From NCBI GenBank assembly GCA_014376425.1, contig JACMRO010000280.1, positions 1 through 8,481 on the forward strand: a DNA stretch of 8,481 bases. The letters are read 5' to 3'. The stretch is from Rubritepida sp. (lineage in GTDB: Bacteria > Pseudomonadota > Alphaproteobacteria > Acetobacterales > Acetobacteraceae). The notes under the pieces are model-generated. The model saw only the letters and a program-made list of their open reading frames with translations, searched no databases and was not told where the DNA came from. The stretch's first letter is position 1, and every line of letters begins with the position of its first letter. This document shows positions 1 to 6,106 of the stretch, in pieces. Position numbers and translations under genes: made by a program.

Positions 1-1
1 A

Positions 2-76
2 GCGCAGAGCATGGCCGAGATCGCCCAGCGCCTCGGTCAACGCGGCGTGCTCACCCCTACTGGCTGCGGCAGGTAA
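2..76 (+). pseudogene. Recombinase-like C-terminal remnant cut by the IS630 element
   Basis: An open frame enters from the left edge and reads 24 codons before a TAA at 74-76 that is formed at the probable IS630 junction. The peptide contains the pattern IAQRLGQRGVLTPTG. This resembles the segment of large serine recombinases and resolvases that usually reads like IA-x-x-LN-x-RG-V-x-TP-x-G, followed by a tryptophan. The tryptophan and all that should follow are missing. The match rests on one short pattern. An alternative is the piece of a tyrosine integrase just upstream of its VFPG motif, since such a remnant lies on the far side of the IS. The two remnants are not in the same frame when the IS and one TA are removed. 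Function is certainly lost in this fragment. Confidence 0.4.
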
Positions 77-88
77 AGCGTGATCTTC

Positions 89-1032
89 TCATACCGAAGC
101 ATAGCCGGCGTGTTTGAGGTAGTTGGCGCACCCTTTGGGTGAGAAGGCGTCGAGCAACTGGCCGATGCGATGCCACACAGCGGCGATGGACCTCTCGTCA
201 GCGCGGCGCAGCAGGATTTTCAGTTTGGCGAAGACCAATTCGATCGGGTTCAGGTCAGGGCTGTGGGCCGGCAGGAAGAACAGCTTGGCCCCCGCGGCGC
301 GGATGGCGCGGCGCACTGCTTGGCCCTTGTGGCTGCCGAGGTTGTCGAGCACCACGATGTCGCCTGGTTTGAGCGTGGGTAGGAGGAACTGCTGCACCCA
401 TGCCAGCAACAGTGCGCCGTTGATCGGCCCATCGATGACGCACGGCGCGTCGATGCGGTCGTGCCGCACGGCGGCCAGGAAGGTCATGGTGGTCCAGCGA
501 CCATGGGGCACGTGAGCCACCAGGCGTTGGCCACGCGGCGCCCGGCCATGAGTGCGAGTCATGTTGGTCTTGGCCCAGGTTTCGTCGACGAAGACGAGCC
601 GCGTGGGGTCAATTCTGGCCTGCAGGCGCTTCCAACGCGCGCGCTTGCGGGCCACGTCTGGCCTGTGCTGCTCGGCGGCGTACAGAGTTTTTTGAAGGTA
701 AGCTCTTCACGGGTCAGGAAGCGCCACACCGCGCCATAGCCGACCCGCACGCCACGCTCAGCCTCCAACTCGGCGCGCAGCGCGCGAATCGTCAGGTCAG
801 GAGCAGCCCTCATACGGGCCAGAAGCCAGTCGCGCTCGGGCAGGAGGACGAGGCCCAGCGGCTTGCAGAAGGGATGTGGCCTGACGCTGCCTGTGTCGCG
901 TGCCCGCTTGGACCAGCGAGCCGCACTGGCCACGCTTACCCTGAACAGCTTCGCTGCCGTACGGCAGCTCGAACCCTCACGCATCGCCGCCACGACACGA
1001 TCCCGCAAATCAACATACAGAGCTTGGGTCAT
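89..1032 (-). CDS. IS630-family DDE transposase, two frames joined by a -1 shift
   Basis: This transposase would cut and join the ends of the surrounding element. Frame A starts at ATG 1032-1030, preceded by GGAGG nine bases upstream, and runs 115 codons. It holds a helix-turn-helix-like N-terminal region (about residues 10-50, with SCRTAAKLFRVSVASAARW). It ends at AAA AAA (693-688). Slipping back one base there continues in frame B with TLYAAEQHRPD and gives a 314-aa product. The catalytic triad falls in frame B: D150 (VFVDETWAK), D230 (VVLDNLGSHKG) and E265 (SPDLNPIE). The 34-residue spacing of the last two is typical of the IS630 DD34E core. Unshifted frame A runs on to a stop at 559 and makes a product without the catalytic core. 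Many IS630 members use programmed frameshifting, so the gene may be active. A one-base deletion in a dead copy would look the same. Confidence 0.85.
687..693 (-). other. Probable -1 ribosomal frameshift site (A6 run) in the IS630 transposase
   Basis: On the coding strand the sequence is TTC AAA AAA CTC in frame A. The run of six A lets tandem lysine tRNAs slip back one base, after which ACT CTG TAC continues the conserved transposase in frame B. Frame A similarity stops and frame B similarity begins exactly here. Frame B has no ATG or GTG with an obvious ribosome binding site at the junction. I did not identify a convincing stimulatory hairpin downstream. Confidence 0.6.
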
Positions 1033-1096
1033 CGCCGCGGGCCTCCATCCAGCCAGAAACTTGAATCGGATCAACGCCCACGCCGGAATCCCCAAT

Positions 1097-1117
1097 CGAT
1101 TCCGTCACACCGAATCG
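1097..1117. repeat. Subterminal palindrome at the right end of the IS630 element
   Basis: The outer six bases CGATTC (1097-1102) and GAATCG (1112-1117) are perfect reverse complements around a nine-base centre. The repeat lies inside the right IS end, 5 bp from the TA boundary and upstream of the transposase start. It may be part of a transposase binding site. Only an ACCGAA fragment of the motif appears near the left end (93-98). Confidence 0.35.
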
Positions 1118-1124
1118 TGCGCTA

Positions 1125-1301
1125 GTCTTCCCAGGGGCCAGGCCGGGACGGCCTCTGTCCCATATGGCGCTGTCGATGCTGGTGAACGGCATGTCGAGAA
1201 ATGGCCTTCCACCCGGCGCGCCGCCCCAGTGGCGAGATCATGATGGGCGCGCTGTCGTGCCCCATGGGTTCCGGACCTCCTTCCGAGGATGGACACGGGC
1301 T
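1125..1301 (+). pseudogene. Phage-type tyrosine integrase remnant (catalytic domain fragment)
   Basis: A 59-codon stretch reads VFPGARPGRPLSHMALSML at its start and later VVPHGFRTSFRGWTRA. This closely follows the catalytic domain of phage and genomic-island integrases, whose usual form is VFPG...GRPLS-x-MA...HGFRS-x-FRDW. HGFR carries the histidine and second arginine of the active site. The N-terminal arm-binding and core-binding domains are cut off at the IS630 right junction (TA 1123-1124). The part with the catalytic tyrosine is cut off at the IS5 left end. The frame runs through eight more codons of IS sequence to a TGA at 1329-1331. No continuation is visible beyond the IS5 element, where cysG follows at once, so the C-terminus has been deleted rather than merely interrupted. 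It is too short to work and marks a former integrated element. Confidence 0.75.
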
Positions 1302-1302
1302 A

Positions 1303-1313
1303 AGAGCCTGACT
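1303..1313 (+). repeat. Left terminal inverted repeat of the IS5-family element
   Basis: AGAGCCTGACT is repeated in reverse complement at 2226-2236. The outermost A/T pair may belong to the TNA target rather than the IS. Confidence 0.85.
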
Positions 1314-2235
1314 GCAAAAGAGGTTGAGTGATTTCAGTAGGTTGTGATTCCGTAGGTTTGCGAGACGCAACGGAGCCACGGATGCCCTGGACTGAAATCA
1401 CTCGCCCGCATTATCGGCGGGCAAGGCAACGCTATGCAAGTGATCTGACGGACGGGGAGTGGGGACTGGTAGCGCCGTTCATGCCCCAGCCGTCGCCGCT
1501 GGGGCGGCCGCGCACGACGGACCTGCGCAGCGTCATGGACGCCCTGCTCTATATCGCGTCCACCGGCTGCCAGTGGCGACAACTGCCAAAGGACTTCCCG
1601 CCATATTCGACGGTGCAGGGCTATTTCTACTGCTGGGCCGAGGACGGCACGCTGCCGCGGATCAATCACGCGCTGGTCATGGCCGCCCGTGAAGCGGCCG
1701 GCCGCGAGGCCAGTCCGACCGCCGGCGTGATCGACAGCCAATCGGTCAAGACCACGGAAGCCGGCGGCCCACGCGGCTACGATGCCGGCAAAAAGATCAA
1801 CGGGCGCAAGCGGCACATCATTACCGACACGCTTGGCCTGCTGGTCGGCTGGCTGGTGCATCCGGCCCATATTCAGGACCGCGATGGCGCCGCCATGACG
1901 CTGGCAACGATCAGGCGCCTCTATCCATGGCTGCGCCATGTCTTTGCCGACGGTGGCTATGCCGGCGACAAGCTACGGAACGAGTTGGCCGGAATGGGGC
2001 GATGGACCGTCGAAATCATCAAGCGTTCCGACACCGCCAAGGGGTTCCAACTGCTCCCCAGACGATGGGTCGTCGAACGCACCTTCGCTTGGCTCGGCCG
2101 CTGCCGCAGGCTCGCCAAGGATTTCGAGGCAACCCTCCGCAGCGCCACCGCCTGGATGCTTATCGCCCATATCCGCCTCCTCACCCGCAGATTGGCAAGA
2201 GGTTGATGCGTAACAATCAATTTCGAGTCAGGCTC
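1304..2235 (+). mobile_element. IS5-family insertion sequence, IS1031-like (about 932 bp)
   Basis: Terminal inverted repeats GAGCCTGACT are perfect over ten bases (1304-1313 and, reversed, 2226-2235). One further matching base lies outside each end (A at 1303, T at 2236). The trinucleotides just outside are TAA on the left and TCA on the right. Both fit the TNA target preference known for the IS1031 group but they are not identical, so a clean target duplication is absent. The size, the single transposase and the repeat sequence all fit the family. The left side holds an integrase remnant and the right side the end of cysG. Confidence 0.85.
1382..2206 (+). CDS. IS5-family (IS1031-like) transposase, intact
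   Basis: This DDE transposase is 274 aa long. I chose ATG 1382 because GGAG (1372-1375) lies six bases upstream and the protein begins MPWTEITRP, a usual start for this group. A longer reading from GTG 1328 adds 18 unlike residues. The N-terminal part (about 15-100) has the DLTDGEWGLVAPFMP and GCQWRQLPKDFPP blocks of the DUF4096-type IS5 domain. The catalytic residues appear to be D118 (GVIDSQSVKT), D190 (VFADGGYAGD) and E232 (WVVERTFAWLGRCRRL), the Y-(2)-R-(3)-E-like block of IS4/IS5 transposases. No frameshift or stop is seen, so it is probably functional. It is transcribed toward cysG, convergent with the nitrate operon. Confidence 0.92.
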   Translation: MPWTEITRPHYRRARQRYASDLTDGEWGLVAPFMPQPSPLGRPRTTDLRSVMDALLYIASTGCQWRQLPKDFPPYSTVQGYFYCWAEDGTLPRINHALVMAAREAAGREASPTAGVIDSQSVKTTEAGGPRGYDAGKKINGRKRHIITDTLGLLVGWLVHPAHIQDRDGAAMTLATIRRLYPWLRHVFADGGYAGDKLRNELAGMGRWTVEIIKRSDTAKGFQLLPRRWVVERTFAWLGRCRRLAKDFEATLRSATAWMLIAHIRLLTRRLARG

Positions 2236-2236
2236 T
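2226..2236 (-). repeat. Right terminal inverted repeat of the IS5-family element
   Basis: AGTCAGGCTCT is the reverse complement of 1303-1313. Position 2236 is also the last base of the cysG stop codon on the other strand. Confidence 0.85.
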
Positions 2237-3561
2237 CAGACAACGGCGGCTCGCGCCCGATCGGGCAGCGCGCCCATCGCCACTGCCTCGCCGAGTAACA
2301 GCAGCACAGGGCCCTCAACGGCCCAGCCTGGTGCACGGACGACGATCTCGTTCAGCGTGCCGCGTAATTCGCGCTGATACGGAGAGCCGCCACGCTCGAT
2401 CAGCGCGGCCGGCGTGTTGGGGTCATATCCCTCGCGCATCAGACCATCGCGCAGCGCGGAGAGAGTGTTCATCCCCATGTATATTGCCAGCGTTTGCTGG
2501 GGCCTGGCGAGCGCGAGAAAGTCGAGATCAAGCTGCCCATCGCGCGTATGCCCTGTCACGAATGTGAGCATGCGCGCCGCGTCACGATGTGTCAGCGGAA
2601 TGCCTGCCTGGGCCGCACAGCCGAGTGCGGCAGTCACACCCGGCACTACCTCGAAGGGGATTCCGGCCTCGGCCAGGGCCTGAGCTTCCTCGCCGCCGCG
2701 GCCGAAGACGAAGGGATCGCCGCCTTTGAGCCGCACCACACGCAGCCCCTGCCGCGCGAGTTCGACGAGCAGGTTGTTGATCCCCTCCTGAGGCACGCAA
2801 TGCAGCGCACGCTGCTTGCCAACAAAGATGCGCCGTGCGTCACGGCGAGCGAGGTCCAGCACCTCGGCACTCACCAGCCGGTCATGCACGATGACATCTG
2901 CCTCGCCCAGCGCACGGAGCGCCCGCAGCGTAAGAAGGTCAGCCGCGCCCGGTCCCGCGCCGACCAATTGCACGAAACCACGCGGGGCGGATTGCGCGGC
3001 TTGCAGAAGTTGCGCGAAGGCGGCTTCGGCCTCCGCCTGGCGGCCCGCGAGAGCAAGGTCGGACGGCATGCCGGTCAGCGCGCGTTCCAGGAAGACGCGG
3101 CGTGCGGGCAGGCTTGGGATGCGCGCGCGCACGGCCGCCTGGAACTTGGCGCCCAGTGCCGCGACACGACCCAGCAAGGGTGGCAGCACAGCCTCGATCC
3201 TCTGGCGGATCAACCGCGCCAACACGGGCGATGCGCCGCCGGTCGAGACGCCGATGGTGATGTTCTCGCGTGTGATGATGGCCGGCGTGATGAAGGAGCA
3301 GAATTCCGGCCTGTCCACCACGTTGACCGGAATGCCCCGTGCCAGGCAGGCGGCATATAGCGGGGCAAATTCTTCTTCAGGTAAGCCTGACGCTACGGCC
3401 ATGGCGCAGCCATCCAGGAGCGCCGGCGCAAAGTTTTCCGCGACCCGCAATTCGGCGCCGGCGGCGCGTAGCAGCACAGCCTTCGCGTCCAGCGCTTCGC
3501 CGCCGCCGAGCAGAAGGACAGGACGGCCCTGCAGGTCGAGGAAAGCTGGGAAGTGACGCAT
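2236..3561 (-). CDS. cysG: Siroheme synthase CysG (SUMT / dehydrogenase-chelatase fusion), shortened N-terminal half
   Basis: This 441-aa fusion makes siroheme from uroporphyrinogen III. The C-terminal part (about 195-435) is the SAM-dependent uroporphyrinogen methyltransferase: LVGAGPGAADLLT (199-211), RLKGGDPFVFGRGGEE (277-292), VPGVTAALG (306-314) and PLTHRD (322-327). The N-terminal part is the NAD-dependent precorrin-2 dehydrogenase/ferrochelatase. It has a GGGE nucleotide loop (19-22), NVVD with the likely catalytic D83, and STGGASPVLARL (106-117). The stretch between the nucleotide loop and NVVD is roughly 15-20 residues shorter than in enterobacterial CysG, and the usual AATDD block reads ASGLPEEE. 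ATG 3561-3559 shares one base with the nitrate reductase stop (TGATG), with GGAG eight bases upstream, so translation is probably coupled. Its product is the cofactor of the nitrite reductase at the head of the operon. The TGA stop sits at the IS5 edge. Confidence 0.93.
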   Translation of the reverse strand: MRHFPAFLDLQGRPVLLLGGGEALDAKAVLLRAAGAELRVAENFAPALLDGCAMAVASGLPEEEFAPLYAACLARGIPVNVVDRPEFCSFITPAIITRENITIGVSTGGASPVLARLIRQRIEAVLPPLLGRVAALGAKFQAAVRARIPSLPARRVFLERALTGMPSDLALAGRQAEAEAAFAQLLQAAQSAPRGFVQLVGAGPGAADLLTLRALRALGEADVIVHDRLVSAEVLDLARRDARRIFVGKQRALHCVPQEGINNLLVELARQGLRVVRLKGGDPFVFGRGGEEAQALAEAGIPFEVVPGVTAALGCAAQAGIPLTHRDAARMLTFVTGHTRDGQLDLDFLALARPQQTLAIYMGMNTLSALRDGLMREGYDPNTPAALIERGGSPYQRELRGTLNEIVVRAPGWAVEGPVLLLLGEAVAMGALPDRARAAVV

Positions 3562-6104
3562 CAGACGAGCTCCGGGGCCAACATGGCCGCAAGTTCGGGC
3601 TTGCAACTCCCGCAGCCCGTGCCGGCAAATGTAGCGGTTCCGATCGCCACTACATCGCGCGCGCCAGAGGCGATAGCGGCGCGGATGGTGGCGGCACTCA
3701 CGCCATGGCAGGCGCACAGCGTGGATGAGGGCGGCGGACCATCCGGCAGCATCCCCGCCAGCAGCGCGTGGCGTGCCGCGCTGCCGATGCGTGCTTCGGC
3801 AAAAAGCGCGATGAGCCATTCGCGCGGTGGCAGCAGGTGGTCCGGTCCGATGAACAGTGCCGCGATCAATTGGCCGTCGCGCAGCCAGACCCCGCGATGC
3901 TCGCCCGTGGCGGCGGCGTGCAGCACGATGCTCGGCGTGCCTTCGCCAAGTGCGGCGACCAAGCTCAGGAAGGGTTCGGCGGCATCGCCTGCGAATTCGT
4001 GCCGGAACACGCCGGGCGCTGCAGGGCTCAATGCCGACCACTCGCCAAGGCGTGCGCCCTGCGGCCGGCGAGCCAACAAAAAGCCATGCCAGCGCGTGGC
4101 GAAGGGCGTGAGCGTAACGGGCGTGTGCTTCAACTCGGGCTGGCCGCTGATCGGGTCAGTCGCGGGTGTCACGGCTTCGTTGATGCGCGCCCGGGGTGCC
4201 AGCTGATCCGTCCAGTGCATGGGCGCGAAACATGCGCCCCGCGGGACGGCGGCATCGAGTGCGAGACGCAGCACCGCCTCGCCCCAAATGCTGGCCACGC
4301 GCACCAGGCCCCCTTCGGTCAGCTGCGCTACATCGGCTGGGTTCACGCTCAGCACCGGCTCGGGCGCGTGTTGCATCAGGCGAGGCACGCGCCCCGTGCG
4401 GGTCATGGTGTGCCACTGGTCGCGCAGGCGACCGGTCATCAGGATCATGCCACCTGTGTGTTGAGGCGGACGGTAGGGTGTCGCCACCATACGCTGCACG
4501 GGCGGCGTGATGCGGCCGCCGCGCGGACCCTGGCGCGGCGCGGGCCACTGCGTAGGCGGAAGGGCCGCATAGGCCGCATCGGTCAGTTCGCTCAGGCCGC
4601 CGAGGTCGAAGACGCGCTCGGCCGGCCGGGCAAGTTCCGTCACCGCCGCATGTTCGCGAAAGATGGCGGCCGCATTGGCCCAGGCAAAGTGCGACCCCCA
4701 ACCCAGACGTGACGCCACCTGCGACACGATCCACCAATCGGGCTTCGCCTCACCGGGGGCTGCGAGAAAACCGCGCTGGCGGCTGATCACACGCTCGCTG
4801 TTAGTGACGGTACCATCTTTTTCGCCCCAGCCGAGCGCCGGCAGCAGGATGTGCGCGCACTCGGTCGTATCCGTGCCTGCGTGGCAGTCGGAGACGATGA
4901 GCGTGGGGATGCGCCTGAGCGCGCGCCTGACCATAGCGGAATCAGGCATGGAGACAGCCGGGTTGGTGGCCATCACCCACATCGCGCCAACGCGCCCGGC
5001 ATCCGCCGCACGAAACAGGTCCACGGCCTTCAGCCCCGGCTTCGTCGCCAGAGCCGGGGCCTTCCAGAAATCACGTAACGCCGCAACTTCAATCGGGTTC
5101 TCCGGATCCAAATGGCCGGCCAGCATATTGGCGAGCGCCCCTACCTCGCGCCCGCCCATCGCATTGGGCTGGCCGGTCACGCTGAAGGGCCCCATGCCCG
5201 GCCGGCCAAGGCGATTGGTGGCCAGGTGGCAGTTGATGATGGCATTGGCTTTGTCGGTGCCGCTGCTCGATTGGTTTATGCCCTGGCTCCAGAGCGTAAC
5301 CACACGCTCGGTGCCGGTGAACCATCGGTTAAAGAGGGCAAGCTGTGTGGGGTCGAGCCCGGTCAGCGCGGGCACATCCAGGTCTTGTTGAACGGCCTCC
5401 GGAATGGCGAAGCCGGCCTGGCCGAGATGCGTCAGAAGCCCGGCGAACAGCGCCACATCACTGCCAGGGCGCAGCGCCAGATGCATATCGGCGGCCTCGC
5501 AACTCGCGGTGCGGCGCGGGTCCACCACAACCAGACGCATTGCGGGGCGTATCGCCTTGGCCGCGAGGATGCGCTGATGCAGCACGGGGTGGCACCAGGC
5601 GAGGTTGCTGCCAACCAGGATCACGAGGTCGGCCAGTTCCAGATCTTCATAGGTGCCGGGGACAAGATCCTCGCCAAAGGCGCGGCGGTGCGCGGCTACG
5701 GCGCTGGCCATACACAGGCGCGAATTACTGTCGATATTTCCTGTGCCGAGGAAGCCTTTCGCGAATTTGTTGGCGGCGTAGTAGTCCTCGGTCAGCAATT
5801 GGCCGGAGACATAGAGCGCCACACCGTCGGGGCCGTGTTCGGCCAGGGCGCCCCGAAACCCCTCTGCTGCGGCGTCAAGCGCCGCCTCCCAGGAAGCGCG
5901 CTTGCCCGCGACCATCGGGTGCAGCAGCCGGCCTTCCAGGCCGATGGTCTCGCCCAGGGCTGCGCCCTTGCTGCACAGGCGCCCCTGATTGGCGGGATGC
6001 GCGGGATCACCACGGACGCTGCCATCGGGGGTGGCCAGGACGCCGCAGCCGACGCCGCAATAGGGGCAGGTAGTGCGGGTGGCGGGATGGAACGAGCCGT
6101 CCAT
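3561..6104 (-). CDS. nasA: Assimilatory nitrate reductase, molybdenum catalytic subunit (NasA-type)
   Basis: This 847-aa cytoplasmic enzyme reduces nitrate to nitrite. The N-terminus has a [4Fe-4S] site, C13-x2-C16-x3-C20 ... C44 (CPYCGVGC and GRLCSKG). The likely molybdenum ligand is C131 in NSRLCMASAV. Molybdopterin-binding blocks follow: VILVGSNLAWCHP (161-173), VVDPRRT (193-199), GQPNAMGGREVG (311-322), and a dinucleotide-binding domain (about 550-670, from GGMILMTGRLRDQWHTMTR). The C-terminus is a BFD-like [2Fe-2S] domain, with C797/C799 (LCACHGV) and C831/C834 (GTGCGSCKPEL), as in many NasA proteins. No Tat signal is present, which fits an assimilatory rather than periplasmic enzyme. 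I chose ATG 6104-6102 because it overlaps the upstream stop by one base and gives the normal N-terminus; a longer open frame to 6353 lies inside the flavoprotein gene. Electrons probably come from the adjacent reductase. Confidence 0.95.
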   Translation of the reverse strand: MDGSFHPATRTTCPYCGVGCGVLATPDGSVRGDPAHPANQGRLCSKGAALGETIGLEGRLLHPMVAGKRASWEAALDAAAEGFRGALAEHGPDGVALYVSGQLLTEDYYAANKFAKGFLGTGNIDSNSRLCMASAVAAHRRAFGEDLVPGTYEDLELADLVILVGSNLAWCHPVLHQRILAAKAIRPAMRLVVVDPRRTASCEAADMHLALRPGSDVALFAGLLTHLGQAGFAIPEAVQQDLDVPALTGLDPTQLALFNRWFTGTERVVTLWSQGINQSSSGTDKANAIINCHLATNRLGRPGMGPFSVTGQPNAMGGREVGALANMLAGHLDPENPIEVAALRDFWKAPALATKPGLKAVDLFRAADAGRVGAMWVMATNPAVSMPDSAMVRRALRRIPTLIVSDCHAGTDTTECAHILLPALGWGEKDGTVTNSERVISRQRGFLAAPGEAKPDWWIVSQVASRLGWGSHFAWANAAAIFREHAAVTELARPAERVFDLGGLSELTDAAYAALPPTQWPAPRQGPRGGRITPPVQRMVATPYRPPQHTGGMILMTGRLRDQWHTMTRTGRVPRLMQHAPEPVLSVNPADVAQLTEGGLVRVASIWGEAVLRLALDAAVPRGACFAPMHWTDQLAPRARINEAVTPATDPISGQPELKHTPVTLTPFATRWHGFLLARRPQGARLGEWSALSPAAPGVFRHEFAGDAAEPFLSLVAALGEGTPSIVLHAAATGEHRGVWLRDGQLIAALFIGPDHLLPPREWLIALFAEARIGSAARHALLAGMLPDGPPPSSTLCACHGVSAATIRAAIASGARDVVAIGTATFAGTGCGSCKPELAAMLAPELV

Positions 6105-6106
6105 CA
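6102..6106 (-). other. TGATG stop/start overlap coupling flavoprotein and nitrate reductase
   Basis: On the minus strand the flavoprotein stop TGA (6106-6104) and the nasA start ATG (6104-6102) share one base. The preceding Shine-Dalgarno-like sequence is weak (GGGA), so reinitiation by the same ribosome is likely. The same TGATG arrangement recurs at the nasA-cysG junction (3563-3559). A four-base ATGA overlap joins the nitrite reductase and flavoprotein (7612-7609). All four genes are therefore probably one transcript with coupled translation. Confidence 0.75.

Larger units (their letters stand above)
76..1122 (-). mobile_element. IS630-family insertion sequence (about 1.05 kb)
   Basis: The boundaries are inferred. 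A TA dinucleotide lies immediately outside both ends (74-75 and 1123-1124), as expected for IS630/Tc1-mariner elements, which duplicate TA. Aligned inward without gaps from these TAs, the two ends agree at 12 of 25 positions, in small clusters (GC, GAT, AC, GAA). This is an imperfect terminal inverted repeat. The length of 1047 bp fits the family. The element contains one transposase gene in two overlapping frames on the minus strand, whose stop lies only about 13 bp from the left end. Recognisable recombinase sequence begins directly after the right TA, which supports that boundary. The left boundary is less certain. Confidence 0.65.

Noticed and set aside
3561..4041. A 160-residue N-terminal extension of CysG
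   Set aside because: The extension overlaps nasA coding sequence in another frame and has no conserved motif. ATG 3561 has a Shine-Dalgarno sequence and the expected N-terminus.
2494..4712. Plus-strand open frames of about 240-315 codons opposite cysG and nasA
   Set aside because: Their sequences are low in recognisable structure and rich in Arg, Ala and Gly. The minus-strand genes explain the region fully.
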